Positions 17,656 to 27,187 of a stretch of DNA of 64,000 nucleotides are shown piece after piece; positions within the stretch are counted from its first letter, which is position 1; the number at the start of each line of letters is the position of its first letter. The DNA is from Allobosea sp. Leaf344. GTDB lineage: Bacteria; Pseudomonadota; Alphaproteobacteria; Rhizobiales; Beijerinckiaceae. Under the pieces are notes generated by a model, which worked only from the letters and a program-made list of their open reading frames with translations, was not told the origin of the DNA and did not search any database. Position numbers and translations under genes: made by a program. Where the stretch lies: contig NZ_LMRT01000001.1 in the NCBI RefSeq assembly GCF_001426225.1, forward strand, positions 1,188,637 to 1,252,636, written 5' to 3'.

Positions 17656-18384
17656 GTGACGCATATCGAGCGGGCCATGGTGCTGGCGGCCGGGCTGGGG
17701 CAGCGGATGCGCCCGATCACCGACACGCTGCCCAAGCCGCTGGTGGCGATCGGCGGCAAGGCGATGCTCGACCACGCGCTCGACCGGCTGGCCGAGGCGG
17801 GGGTGCGCGAGGCGGTGGTCAATGTCCACCACCTCGCCGACCGGATCGAGGCCCATCTCGCCGGCCGCACCAGCCCCCATGTCACCATTTCGGACGAGCG
17901 GGCGCAGCTTCTGGAAACCGGCGGCGGCGTCAGGAAGGCGCTGCCGCTGCTCGGCCCGCACCCGTTCTTCCACGTCAATTCCGATTCGCTGTGGAGCGAG
18001 AGCGGACGCTCCAACCTCGCCGCGATGGCGCGGCGCTGGGACGCGTCGGCGATGGACATGCTGCTGCTGCTGGCCGAGCGGGAGACCAGCATCGGCTTCG
18101 ACGGCGCCGGCGATTTCGTCCGGGACGCGGCCGGGCGGCTGACGCGGCGCGGTGCTGCGGCGAGCGCGCCCTTCATCTATGCCGGGGTCGCCATCCTCAA
18201 GCCGGACTTGTTCGAGGCGACGCCGGAGGGGCCGTTCTCGCTCAACCTGCTGTTCGACCGGGCGATCGCGGCCGGCCGGCTGTATGGGCAGGTGCTGGAA
18301 GGGCAATGGCTGCATGTCGGCACGCCCGACGCCATCGCCCCCGCCGAGGCCGCCTTCGCCGCGGCGCAGGCCCGCGCCGCCTGA
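17656..18384 (+). CDS. murU: N-acetylmuramate alpha-1-phosphate uridylyltransferase
   Basis: Makes UDP-MurNAc from MurNAc-1-P and UTP, the step after AmgK, bypassing de novo UDP-MurNAc synthesis and its fosfomycin-sensitive MurA step. The 242-aa nucleotidyltransferase has signature LAAGLGQRMRPITDTLPKPL at its N-terminus, ETGGGVRKALPLLG (about 87-100) and the metal-binding NSDSLW. GTG start at 17656 follows AGGAGA (17643-17648). Adjacency to the AmgK domain is what separates it from generic sugar-phosphate nucleotidyltransferases. Confidence 0.82.
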   Translation: MTHIERAMVLAAGLGQRMRPITDTLPKPLVAIGGKAMLDHALDRLAEAGVREAVVNVHHLADRIEAHLAGRTSPHVTISDERAQLLETGGGVRKALPLLGPHPFFHVNSDSLWSESGRSNLAAMARRWDASAMDMLLLLAERETSIGFDGAGDFVRDAAGRLTRRGAAASAPFIYAGVAILKPDLFEATPEGPFSLNLLFDRAIAAGRLYGQVLEGQWLHVGTPDAIAPAEAAFAAAQARAA

Positions 18385-18387
18385 GCG

Positions 18388-21300
18388 ATGGCGCAGCTCA
18401 ACCTGTTCAGCATCCCCGCCGGCGCGCCCTTCCTCGACGTGCTGGCGCAGGCCATGCTGGAGGGGCGCTTCGGCCGGGTTCATGACCCCGCCGATCCCAC
18501 CGCCATGGCGCGGACCACGCTCTATCTGCCGACGCGGCGGGCGGCGCGGGCTTTCGCCGCCTGCCTCTCCGAGAAACTCTCCGGCCAGCCGCTGCTGCTG
18601 CCGCGGATCGTGCCGCTCGGCGATGTCGACGAGGCGGAGACCGCGCTGATCGGGGCCGGTGGCTGGGGCCCGGAACAGATCGCGCCGATCGCGCCGCTGG
18701 TCCGGCGGATGCTGCTGACCCAGCTGGTCGACGCCTGGGGCAAGGCGGCCAATCGCAGCCATCTCAGGCTCGATCCGGGCGAGCCGGCGCTGGTGCCCTC
18801 CACTTTGGCGGAATCCTACGGGCTGGCGGGCGACCTCGCCGCGCTGCTCGACCAGATGCAGACGGAGCGCGTGCCGGTGGAGCGGCTGAAGCAGCTGGAT
18901 GCGGCGCGCTTCGACCAGGTCTGGCAGCTCAATGCCGGGTTCCTGGCCATTCTCGGCGAGAGCTGGCCGGCGCTGCTGGCCGAGCGCGGCGCCTGCGACC
19001 CCGCCGCCTTCCGCAACCGCATGCTCGCGGCCGAACGCGAGCGCCTGCTCTCGGGCGGGGTGACGGGCCCGATCATCGCCGCCGGCTCGACCGGCACGGT
19101 GCCCGCCACGGCCGATCTGCTGGCCGCCATCGCGCGGCTGCCGAACGGCGCCGTCATCCTGCCCGATCTCGACCTCGCTCTGCCGGAGCCGGCCTGGCGC
19201 GCCGTGGCCGAGGAACCGGCCCATTCCCATCCGCAGGCGGCCTTGCGCCAGCTGATGGGCACGCTCCAGGCGGAGCGCGACGACGTCACGCCGCTCGGCC
19301 TGCCCGATGCGGCGCGGGAGAGCCGCGCCGGGGTGCTGCGGGAAGCCCTGCTGCCGGCCTCGGTCAGCGAGGGCTGGGCCGATCTCAGGCAGAGGCTGCC
19401 GGAAGCGGCCTGCGCGCCCGGCTTCGCGGGGCTGCGCATCGTCGAGGCGGCGGCCGAGCGCGAGGAGGCGCTCAGCGTCGCCCTGGCCCTGCGCGAGACG
19501 CTGGAGGAGCCCGGCCGGCAGGCGGCGCTGGTGACGCCCGATCGCGGCCTGGCCGAGCGCGTCGCGGTGGAATTACAGCGCTGGGGCGTCAGCGTCGATG
19601 ATTCCGCCGGTTTGCCGCTGGCGCGCTGGCCGGCCGGCGCGCTGCTGCGGCTGGTTTTGGAGGCGGCGCTGGCGCGGATGACCCCCGCCACGGTGACGCC
19701 GCTGCTGGCGCATCCGCTCTGCCGGCTCGGCCTGCCGCGGGCCCGGGCCTTGCAGGGGGCGGCGGCGCTCGAAATCGGCGCCTGGCGTGGCCGGGCCGTC
19801 GGCAAGGGCCTGTCGGGGCTGGAGGCGAGCCTCGCCGGGCTGCGCCCGCAGCCGGAGGAGCGCCATGTGCCGGGCCCGCGCAAGCGCCTGAGCGAAGCCG
19901 ACGAAGCGGCGGCGCGCGACGTGCTGGCGGCGCTGGGCCTGGCGATGACACCGCTCTGCGATGCGCTGCATGCCGACGGGCCGGCGCTCTCCGCGGTGGC
20001 GGCGGCGGCCGGGCAGGCGATCGCGGCGGTGAGCCGCGACGAGGAAAGCCGCGTGCTCGGCTTCGGCGGCCCGGATGGCGAGGCGCTGAGCGGGCTCTTC
20101 GACGAGATCGCGGCCTCCGCGGAATCCATGCCGCAGGGCGGGCAGCCCGCCGATTTCGTGGCGATCCTCGACGGTCTTCTGGCGGAGCAGGTGGTGCGGC
20201 GCAGCGGCGGCGGCCATCCCCGCGTCAAGATCTGGGGCCTGCTCGAGGCGCGGCTGCTCGAGGCGGACCATATCGTGCTCGGCGGGCTGAACGAGGATGT
20301 CTGGCCGCCCAAGACGCGCACCGACGCCTTCCTGAACCGGCCGATGCGGGCCGAGCTCGGATTATCCGCCCCCGAGCGCCGCGTCGGCCAGACGGCCCAT
20401 GATTTCGTGCAGGCGCTGATGGGCCGGCAGGTGACGCTGACGCGGGCGCGCAAGGCCGGCGAGGCCGAGACGATCGCCTCGCGCTTCTGGCTGCGGCTGA
20501 AGGCGGTGACGCCGCCGGCGCTATGGGCGAAATCCTGCGAGGCCGGCGACCGGCTCACCGCCCTGGCGGGACGGCTCAGCGCGCCGACGCCGGGCGTGGT
20601 GCCGGTCAAGCGCCCCGCGCCGCGGCCGCCGCGGCATCTGCAGCCGCGCGCGCTCAGCGTCACCGATGTCGAGACGCTCTATCGCGATCCCTACCAGATC
20701 CATGCCCGCAAGATCCTGAAGCTCGACGCGCTCGATCCGCTGGTCGAGGACCCGACCGCGCAGGATCGCGGCAGCCTGCTGCACGAGATCGTCGAGACCT
20801 TCGCGCGGACCTATCCGCGCCATCTCCCCGCCGATGCGCATGCGCAGCTCCTGGCGATGGGCGCCGCCGCCTTCGCGCGCTATGCCGGCACGCCCGAGGT
20901 GAAGGCCTTCTGGTGGCCGCGCTTTCTGCTGACCGCGGCGCATTTCATCGCCTGGGAGGAGAGGCGGCGCGGCGGGCTGGAGCGCGTCGCGGTCGAGGCC
21001 TTCACCGGCCAGAGCTTCCCGCTTTCCGACGGGAGCAGCCTGTGGCTCAGCGGCAAGGCCGACCGCATCGAGATCACGCGGGAGCCGCGCCTGCGGATCA
21101 TCGACTTCAAGACCGGCGGCGCGCCGACCAAGGCACAGGTGCAGAAGGGTTTCGCCCCGCAATTGACGCTGGAGGCGGAGCTGGCGGCGCGGGCGGGTTT
21201 CGAGGGCGCGATCGGGCCGACTCCGGTCGAGTCGGTGCTTTATCTCAAGCTGCATCACGATCCCAAAGCCTGGGCCGAGGACAAGCCGCTGAGCTTCGGC

Positions 21301-21492
21301 GAGGAGCCCCTGGCCGATGTCGCGGCACGCCATCTCGCCAGGCTGCTGGAGCATGTCGAGGCGCTGCGCAGCGGGCGCGAGGCCTATCTGTCGCGGCGCG
21401 CGCCGGACTACATCAAATTCGCCAGCCCCTATGACCATCTCGCCCGGGTCAAGGAATGGTCGGCCGCCGCCGGCGAGGATGAGGACGCATGA
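18388..21492 (+). CDS. addB: Double-strand break repair protein AddB
   Basis: Subunit of the AddAB helicase-nuclease that processes double-strand breaks for RecA. 1034 aa. The N-terminal helicase-like half has no recognisable intact Walker A. The C-terminal RecB-family nuclease shows LLHEIVETFARTYP, GKADRIEI and IIDFKTGGAP (about 905-915). The Cys residues that hold an iron-sulphur cluster in Bacillus AddB are not apparent: the expected first position reads TLYRDPYQIHARK. It starts 3 nt after the murU stop and overlaps addA by ATGA. Confidence 0.92.
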   Translation: MAQLNLFSIPAGAPFLDVLAQAMLEGRFGRVHDPADPTAMARTTLYLPTRRAARAFAACLSEKLSGQPLLLPRIVPLGDVDEAETALIGAGGWGPEQIAPIAPLVRRMLLTQLVDAWGKAANRSHLRLDPGEPALVPSTLAESYGLAGDLAALLDQMQTERVPVERLKQLDAARFDQVWQLNAGFLAILGESWPALLAERGACDPAAFRNRMLAAERERLLSGGVTGPIIAAGSTGTVPATADLLAAIARLPNGAVILPDLDLALPEPAWRAVAEEPAHSHPQAALRQLMGTLQAERDDVTPLGLPDAARESRAGVLREALLPASVSEGWADLRQRLPEAACAPGFAGLRIVEAAAEREEALSVALALRETLEEPGRQAALVTPDRGLAERVAVELQRWGVSVDDSAGLPLARWPAGALLRLVLEAALARMTPATVTPLLAHPLCRLGLPRARALQGAAALEIGAWRGRAVGKGLSGLEASLAGLRPQPEERHVPGPRKRLSEADEAAARDVLAALGLAMTPLCDALHADGPALSAVAAAAGQAIAAVSRDEESRVLGFGGPDGEALSGLFDEIAASAESMPQGGQPADFVAILDGLLAEQVVRRSGGGHPRVKIWGLLEARLLEADHIVLGGLNEDVWPPKTRTDAFLNRPMRAELGLSAPERRVGQTAHDFVQALMGRQVTLTRARKAGEAETIASRFWLRLKAVTPPALWAKSCEAGDRLTALAGRLSAPTPGVVPVKRPAPRPPRHLQPRALSVTDVETLYRDPYQIHARKILKLDALDPLVEDPTAQDRGSLLHEIVETFARTYPRHLPADAHAQLLAMGAAAFARYAGTPEVKAFWWPRFLLTAAHFIAWEERRRGGLERVAVEAFTGQSFPLSDGSSLWLSGKADRIEITREPRLRIIDFKTGGAPTKAQVQKGFAPQLTLEAELAARAGFEGAIGPTPVESVLYLKLHHDPKAWAEDKPLSFGEEPLADVAARHLARLLEHVEALRSGREAYLSRRAPDYIKFASPYDHLARVKEWSAAAGEDEDA

Positions 21493-24400
21493 AGCCGGGC
21501 TGGATCGTGCCGCCGCTCACCGACCAGCGCCAGGCGCTGGCGGCGGAACCGCGGCTCAGCGCCTGGGTCTCGGCCAATGCCGGCTCGGGCAAGACGCATG
21601 TGCTGGTCAACCGGGTGCTGCGCCTGCTGCTCGACGGGGTGGCGCCGGGGCGGATGCTCTGCATCACCTATACCAAGGCCGCCGCCGCCAATATGGCGAA
21701 CCGGATCTTCCGGGTGCTGGGCGAATGGGCGACGCTGGACGAGCCGGCGTTGGACGCGGCGCTGGCGAAGCTGACCGGCGAGGCGCCGGCGCCGGGCCGG
21801 CGGGCGATCGCCCGGCGGCTCTTCGCGCAGGCGCTGGAGACGCCGGGCGGGCTGAAGATCGAGACCATCCACGCCTTCTGCACCAGGGTGCTGCAATCGG
21901 CGCCGTTCGAAGCAAATGTCCCGCCACGCTTCGAGATCGCGGACGACGTGGCGCAGGCCGAGATGCTGCGCGAGGCGCGGCGCGCGCTGCTCGCCGACGC
22001 CGCTTCCGATCCCGACGGCGCGCTGGCCGGGGCGCTGGCGCTGCTGGCGCGGCAGGCGGCGCAGGACACCTTCGACGCGATGATGCGCGAGGCCCTGCAC
22101 CAGCGGGCGCTGTTCAGCGATGCGCAGGGGCGGGCCCGCGACCCGGCCGAGATCCTGGCCGGGATCAGCGCTTTCCTGAAGATCACACCGCGGCTGACGG
22201 CGGCCGAGGTGCATGCGGAGTTCCGCGACGACGTCGCGCGGCTGGGAGGGCTGCCGGCGCTGGTCGAGGCGCTGCAGGCCGGCAGCGAGACCCGCAAGCG
22301 CTTCGCCGCGACGCTGCGCGCGCTGATCGCCTGCGAGGATGGCGGCGACCCGGTCGGGTTCTGCCGCAAGGGCTTCATCACCGAGGCGGGTGCGATCAAC
22401 CAGCATATCCGCGGCAAGGGCAAATCCGAATTCGAGCCGGATGTGCTGGAGACGCTGGAAAGCCTCGCCGCCAGACTGCTGGCGGCGGCCGAGCGCCTCG
22501 CCGCGATCGCCACGCGGGATCGCAGCCACGCGCTGGCGCTGCTGGTGACGCAGATGCTGGCGAGCTACCAGCGGCAGAAGAGCCGGCGCTCCCTGCTCGA
22601 TTACGACGATCTGATCGCCCGCACCCGCTCGCTGCTCTCGCGCGTCGAGGCGAGCTGGGTGCTCTACAAGCTCGATGCCGGGATCGACCACATCTTGCTC
22701 GACGAGGCGCAGGACACCAGCGAGGCGCAATGGGCGATCCTGCGCAAGCTGGCCGAGGAGTTCAGCGCCGCCGATGCGGGGCCCAAGCCGCGCACGATCT
22801 TCGCCGTCGGCGACGAGAAACAGTCGATCTACGGTTTCCAGGGCGCGATGCCGAAGGCTTTCGGCGAGGAGCGCAGCCGGCTCAGCCTGCGCATCCGGGC
22901 CGCGGGTCAGCGCTTCGAGAGCGTCAGCCTGAATACCTCCTTCCGCTCGACGCCGGACATCATGCAGGCGGTCGACGCGGTCTTCGCGATGGAGGCCCAT
23001 GCCGCCGGGCTGGTCTTCGACGGCGGGTCGCGGCCGGAGCCGCATGAGACGGTGCGCCGCAACGATCCGGGCTGCGTCGATCTCTGGCCGATCTCCGTCG
23101 ACGATACGGGCGAGCCGCCCGATGCCTGGACGACGCCGGTGGATGCCGTGGAGCGGCGCAGCGGCACGGCCAAGCTCGCCGCGCGCATCGCGGCCGTGCT
23201 GTCGCGCTGGCGCAAGGCCGGGCATGACGATCTCGGGCGGCGCTTCGCGCCCGGCGACGTGATGATCCTGCTGCGGCAGCGCGGCGCGCTGTTCGAGGCG
23301 ATCGTCAAGGCGCTGAAGGATGCCGATGTCCCCGTCACAGGGCGCGACCGGCTGACGCTCGCCGACCATCCGGCGGTGGAGGATCTGCTGGTGCTCGGGC
23401 GCAGTCTGCTCCTGCCCGAGGATGATCTGACGCTCGCCACCGCGCTGAAGACGCCGCTGCTCGGCCTCGACGACGAGGACCTGCTGCGGCTCGCGCCGGA
23501 GCGGACGGGCTCGCTGCGCCAGGCGCTGCAGCAGGCGGGCGCGACGGAGCCGCGCTACGCCGAGGCCGAGGCGCGGCTCGTGGGCATGGCGGCGGAGGCC
23601 GGGCGCTGCGGCCCCTTCCGCTTCTTCGCCGGGCTGCTCGGCCCGGGCGGCGGCCGCAGCCTGGCGCTGGCGCGGCTCGGCGCCGAGGCGGGGGATGCGC
23701 TGGACGCCTTCCTCAACGCAGCGCTCGACCATGAGAGGCGCTACGGCCCCTCTTTGGCCGGTTTCCTGCACCGCATCGGCGCGACCGCCACCGATGTGAA
23801 GCGCGATCTCTCGGCCAGCGCCGGCGAGGTCAGGGTGATGACCGTGCACGGCGCCAAGGGGCTGGAGGCACGGATGGTGATCCTGGCCGATCTCGCGCCC
23901 GAGCCCGGCGCCAAGCGCCTGCCCAAGATCCTGGCGGTTCAGCCGCCGCACGGCGCGGCCGTGCCGCTCTGGCCACCGGCCAACGCCGAGGATGCCGAGC
24001 CGACGCGCGACGCGAAGAAAAAGGTCGTGGCGCAGCTGGTCGAGGAGCACCACCGGCTGCTCTATGTCGCGATGACGCGGGCCGAGGACAGGCTGATCGT
24101 CTGCGGCGCCCAGGCGAAGGGCGAGATCCCACAGGGCAGCTGGTATGGGATGATCAAGGAGGGACTGTCCCAGGCGCCGCAGGGCCTGGCCGCGGTGCCG
24201 GCGCCCGATGGCGACGGCGAGATCTGCCGGTTCCGCGTCTCGGCGGCCGGCGCCGACGAGGCCGCGGACGGGCCCAAAGCAACAGCACCGGTGCCGCTGC
24301 CGGACTGGCTGCACCGCCAGGCCCCGGAGGAAGCCGAGCCGGCCCCGCCGCTGAAACCCTCCAGCGCCCTCTCCGCCGCGGATGGCGGCGAGCGCCCGGG

Positions 24401-24941
24401 CGACGGCCCCTATCTCGCCGAGGCCGCGGCCGCAGGGCGCCTCGCCCATCTCCTGCTGCAGCTCCTGCCGGATATTTCGCCGGCCCAGCGCCCGGGCACG
24501 GCGGCGGCGCTGGCCGCGTCGCGCGGCGCCGCGCTGCCGGTCGCGCGGCGCGAGCGGATCGTGGCCGATGCGCTGGCGCTGCTCGCCAGGCCCGATTTCG
24601 CGGCGCTGTTCGCCGCTGGCTCGCTGGCGGAGACGCCGGTCGCGGGCGCCATCACCCTGCGCGACGGCTCGCGCCGGATGGTCAGTGGCCAGATCGACCG
24701 GCTGGCGGTCGGCCCGGCCGAGGTGCTGATCGCCGATTTCAAGACCGCCGCGACCCCGCCACGCTCTGCCGAATTCATTCCCGCTGCGACGCTGGCGCAG
24801 CTCGCGGTGTACAGGGCGCTGCTGGCGCAGATCTATCCCGGCCGCAGGATCCGGACCTTGGTGATCTACACCGCCAGCCTCACGGCTTTCGATCTCGACG
24901 ACGCCATTCTGGAAGCGGTGCTTGCAGGAATGACGGGTTAG
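21489..24941 (+). CDS. addA: Double-strand break repair helicase-nuclease AddA
   Basis: UvrD-family motor and nuclease of AddAB, 1150 aa. Helicase motifs in order: I in [14 protein letters not shown] (about 30-43), Ia/Ib region, II in [13 protein letters not shown] (about 400), III in [17 protein letters not shown] in [14 protein letters not shown] and [13 protein letters not shown]. The C-terminal RecB-type nuclease shows GQIDRLAVG and [11 protein letters not shown] (about 1060-1095). Its start overlaps the addB stop, as usual for alphaproteobacterial addBA. Confidence 0.95.
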   Translation: MKPGWIVPPLTDQRQALAAEPRLSAWVSANAGSGKTHVLVNRVLRLLLDGVAPGRMLCITYTKAAAANMANRIFRVLGEWATLDEPALDAALAKLTGEAPAPGRRAIARRLFAQALETPGGLKIETIHAFCTRVLQSAPFEANVPPRFEIADDVAQAEMLREARRALLADAASDPDGALAGALALLARQAAQDTFDAMMREALHQRALFSDAQGRARDPAEILAGISAFLKITPRLTAAEVHAEFRDDVARLGGLPALVEALQAGSETRKRFAATLRALIACEDGGDPVGFCRKGFITEAGAINQHIRGKGKSEFEPDVLETLESLAARLLAAAERLAAIATRDRSHALALLVTQMLASYQRQKSRRSLLDYDDLIARTRSLLSRVEASWVLYKLDAGIDHILLDEAQDTSEAQWAILRKLAEEFSAADAGPKPRTIFAVGDEKQSIYGFQGAMPKAFGEERSRLSLRIRAAGQRFESVSLNTSFRSTPDIMQAVDAVFAMEAHAAGLVFDGGSRPEPHETVRRNDPGCVDLWPISVDDTGEPPDAWTTPVDAVERRSGTAKLAARIAAVLSRWRKAGHDDLGRRFAPGDVMILLRQRGALFEAIVKALKDADVPVTGRDRLTLADHPAVEDLLVLGRSLLLPEDDLTLATALKTPLLGLDDEDLLRLAPERTGSLRQALQQAGATEPRYAEAEARLVGMAAEAGRCGPFRFFAGLLGPGGGRSLALARLGAEAGDALDAFLNAALDHERRYGPSLAGFLHRIGATATDVKRDLSASAGEVRVMTVHGAKGLEARMVILADLAPEPGAKRLPKILAVQPPHGAAVPLWPPANAEDAEPTRDAKKKVVAQLVEEHHRLLYVAMTRAEDRLIVCGAQAKGEIPQGSWYGMIKEGLSQAPQGLAAVPAPDGDGEICRFRVSAAGADEAADGPKATAPVPLPDWLHRQAPEEAEPAPPLKPSSALSAADGGERPGDGPYLAEAAAAGRLAHLLLQLLPDISPAQRPGTAAALAASRGAALPVARRERIVADALALLARPDFAALFAAGSLAETPVAGAITLRDGSRRMVSGQIDRLAVGPAEVLIADFKTAATPPRSAEFIPAATLAQLAVYRALLAQIYPGRRIRTLVIYTASLTAFDLDDAILEAVLAGMTG

Positions 24942-24969
24942 ACCTGCTTCCCTGCCCTGCCCCCGCGCC

Positions 24970-24998
24970 TTGACCGGGGGCATGGGCCTTCATAGCTT
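24970..24998 (+). promoter_or_regulatory. Putative sigma-70 promoter of trxA
   Basis: TTGACC, 17 nt, TAGCTT, about 50 nt before the trxA start. The -35 matches 5 of 6, the -10 only 3 of 6. Its position after the addA stop suggests trxA is independently transcribed. Confidence 0.35.
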
Positions 24999-25050
24999 CC
25001 AGACGAACGCAGCGCGGCTGCGACCAGACGAGAATCGAAAGGCGATGGCC

Positions 25051-25371
25051 ATGGCGACCAGCAAGGTAACCGATGCGAGCTTCGAGGCCGACGTCCTCAA
25101 ATCCTCCGAGCCGGTGGTGGTGGATTTCTGGGCCGAATGGTGCGGCCCCTGCCGGATGATCGGCCCGGCGCTCGAGGAGATCGCGACCGAGATGAACGGC
25201 AAGGTCAAGATCGTGAAGATGAATGTCGACGAGAACCAGGCGATCCCGGCGCAGTTCGGCATCCGCTCGATCCCGACGCTGATGCTGTTCAAGGACGGCA
25301 AGCTCGCCTCGCAGAAGGTCGGCGCGGCGCCCAAGAGCGACCTTTCGCGCTGGATCTCCGGTTCCGTGTGA
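25051..25371 (+). CDS. trxA: Thioredoxin 1
   Basis: 106-aa cytoplasmic disulfide reductase. The active site [13 protein letters not shown] (Cys pair at about 32 and 35), the cis-Pro block SIPTLMLF and the C-terminal GAAPKSDL are all present. ATG 25051 is preferred to the ATG two codons earlier because AAAGG (25038-25042) is then 8 nt away. The gene is closed by a strong terminator. In many alphaproteobacteria trxA likewise follows addA. Confidence 0.95.
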   Translation: MATSKVTDASFEADVLKSSEPVVVDFWAEWCGPCRMIGPALEEIATEMNGKVKIVKMNVDENQAIPAQFGIRSIPTLMLFKDGKLASQKVGAAPKSDLSRWISGSV

Positions 25372-25398
25372 ACCCCGCGAGCCGTTTCGACCGCAAGA

Positions 25399-25425
25399 CC
25401 CGCCGGAGCCATCCGGCGGGTTTTT
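25399..25425 (+). terminator. Rho-independent terminator of trxA
   Basis: 9-bp stem CCCGCCGGA / TCCGGCGGG, 4-nt loop, then TTTTT (25421-25425). It lies between trxA and the convergent cobQ. Confidence 0.9.
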
Positions 25426-25433
25426 CATTGGGT

Positions 25434-26903
25434 TCAGGCGCCCTGCCTGGCCAGGGACAAGAGCGCCTCGGTGTCGAGATGCCGCTCCAGATGCCCGGCG
25501 AGCCGATCGAGCACCGCCTCGATCCCGGCCTCATAGGCCAGGCCCGAGCCGGCCAGGCCGAGCCCCGAGAGATAGGCGGCGCGGACGGAATCGCTGGCGA
25601 AGAGGCCGTGGAGATAAGTGCCGAGCACGCGCCCGTCGCGGCTCGCGGCGCCCTCCGGCCCCGAATCCGTCCGGAACGGCGCATGCGCGCGATCCGCGCC
25701 CTCGCTGCGGCCGAGATGGATTTCATAGGCCAGCCCCGCGCAGCCGCTGGCGGCGTGGGAGAAAGCGGTCTGGCGGACCGTCTTGTCGCGGTCGAGGACG
25801 GTGTCGACATCCAATAGGCCGAGCCCCGGCGCCTCCCCAGCGGGGCCCTCGAGTCCCAGCGGATCCCTGACCAGGCGGCCGAGCATCTGGTAGCCGCCGC
25901 ACAGGCCGAGGACATGCCCGCCCCGGCGATGATGGGCGGCGATGTCGATATCCCAGCCTTCGCCGCGCAGCACCGCCAGATCGCGCAGGGTCGTCTTGGA
26001 GCCGGGCAGGATGACAAGATCGGCATCGCCCGGCAGGGCCTGGCCGCGGGGCACGAGCATGAGGTCGATCGCCGGCTCCGCCCTGAGCGGATCGAGATCG
26101 TCGAAATTGGCGATACCCGGCAGCATCGGCACGGCGATCTTCAGTGAAGCGCCCGGCTTGCGCGCGCCGGAGCGCAGATCGAGCCCATCCTCCGCCGGCA
26201 GCTGCGCGGCCTCGGCGAACCAGGGCACGACGCCGAAGCAGGGCCAGCCGGTCAGGCCCCGGATCGTCTCGATCCCCGGGGCGAACAGCGCGACGTCGCC
26301 GCGGAACCGGTTGATCGCGAAGCCGCGAATCATCGCGCGGTCCTCGGCGTCGAGCACGGCATGCGATCCGACCAGGCTGGCGATGACGCCGCCGCGATCG
26401 ATGTCGCCGACCAGCACCGCCGGAACGGAGGCGGCGCGGGCGAAGCCGAGATTGGCGATGTCGCGCGCCCGCAGATTGGTCTCGGCCGGGGAGCCGGCCC
26501 CCTCCACGATCACCAGATCGGCGCCTTCGCCCAGGCGGGCGAAGCTCTCCAGCACCTGCGGCAGGAACTCGCCGCGTCGCTGGTAATCGCCGGAGGAGAG
26601 ACGCCCGGCGACGCGGCCCTGCAGGATGATCTGGCTGCCCGTGGCGCTCTCCGGCTTCAGCAGCACGGGATTCATGTCGGTATGGGGGGCGATCCGGGCC
26701 GCCCGCGCCTGCAGCGCCTGGGCCCGCCCGATCTCGCCGCTGGGGGTGGCGGCGGCGTTGTTCGACATGTTCTGCGGCTTGAAGGGGCGCACCGCGAGGC
26801 CGCGATCGGCGAAGAGCCGGCAGAGCCCGGCGACGAGCAGGGATTTACCGACATTCGATCCGGTGCCGAGGATCATGATGGCTGGCGTGCGCGGCGGGCT
26901 CAT
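25434..26903 (-). CDS. cobQ: Cobyric acid synthase
   Basis: Glutamine-dependent amidation of adenosylcobyrinic a,c-diamide in cobalamin synthesis. 489 aa. The N-terminal dethiobiotin-synthetase-like ATPase has [15 protein letters not shown] and [10 protein letters not shown]. The C-terminal class I amidotransferase has [10 protein letters not shown] (nucleophile Cys) and the catalytic His in [11 protein letters not shown] 26903 gives the usual N-terminus; a TTG 33 nt upstream is unlikely. No other cobalamin gene is in the window and I see no B12-box riboswitch upstream. Confidence 0.94.
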   Translation of the reverse strand: MSPPRTPAIMILGTGSNVGKSLLVAGLCRLFADRGLAVRPFKPQNMSNNAAATPSGEIGRAQALQARAARIAPHTDMNPVLLKPESATGSQIILQGRVAGRLSSGDYQRRGEFLPQVLESFARLGEGADLVIVEGAGSPAETNLRARDIANLGFARAASVPAVLVGDIDRGGVIASLVGSHAVLDAEDRAMIRGFAINRFRGDVALFAPGIETIRGLTGWPCFGVVPWFAEAAQLPAEDGLDLRSGARKPGASLKIAVPMLPGIANFDDLDPLRAEPAIDLMLVPRGQALPGDADLVILPGSKTTLRDLAVLRGEGWDIDIAAHHRRGGHVLGLCGGYQMLGRLVRDPLGLEGPAGEAPGLGLLDVDTVLDRDKTVRQTAFSHAASGCAGLAYEIHLGRSEGADRAHAPFRTDSGPEGAASRDGRVLGTYLHGLFASDSVRAAYLSGLGLAGSGLAYEAGIEAVLDRLAGHLERHLDTEALLSLARQGA

Positions 26904-27075
26904 GGCCCTGCCTATCCAGCCTCGGTGACGCCGCAAAGCGGAATCTGCGGCCGCGCGCGGCGAAACATCCTGCCGGAAACGAGTCGCCGGCCCACGCTAG
27001 AAAGGACGACCGCCAAAGGGGCGATGCAGCCGTCCAACCCGGCGTGAACCGGCGAGCCCATAGAACACTGACTTG

Positions 27076-27097
27076 TGATGAATGTCAACATTCATCA
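27076..27097. promoter_or_regulatory. Perfect 10-bp inverted repeat upstream of the aminotransferase
   Basis: Arms TGATGAATGT (27076-27085) and ACATTCATCA (27088-27097) around CA, 90 nt before the aminotransferase start in an AT-rich patch. Its size and symmetry resemble a dimeric (for example TetR- or GntR-type) repressor operator. No regulator gene is adjacent. The rest of the 284-nt spacer (26904-27187) shows no gene. Confidence 0.45.
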
Positions 27098-27187
27098 TTC
27101 GATATGGTTTCGCCAGTCCTCGGGATGCGTCCGGCGCAGAGGCGTGATAAGGCGCGCTCTGCCTGAAGCTCCGGAAGCCGACCCGCC

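Noticed and set aside
15436..19230. Very long antisense open frame (over 1200 codons) across divL, tsaE-amgK, murU and addB
   Set aside because: It crosses several well-supported genes on the other strand, is Arg/Gly/Gln-rich low-complexity sequence, and arises because stops are rare opposite GC-rich codons. Similar long antisense frames at 21.4-25.0, 37.4-40.4, 55.2-57.7, 57.9-60.7 and 61.3-63.8 kb were rejected for the same reason.
26904..27187. Cobalamin riboswitch upstream of cobQ
   Set aside because: No B12-box-like sequence could be found on the minus strand before cobQ; the only clear element is the palindrome nearer the aminotransferase.
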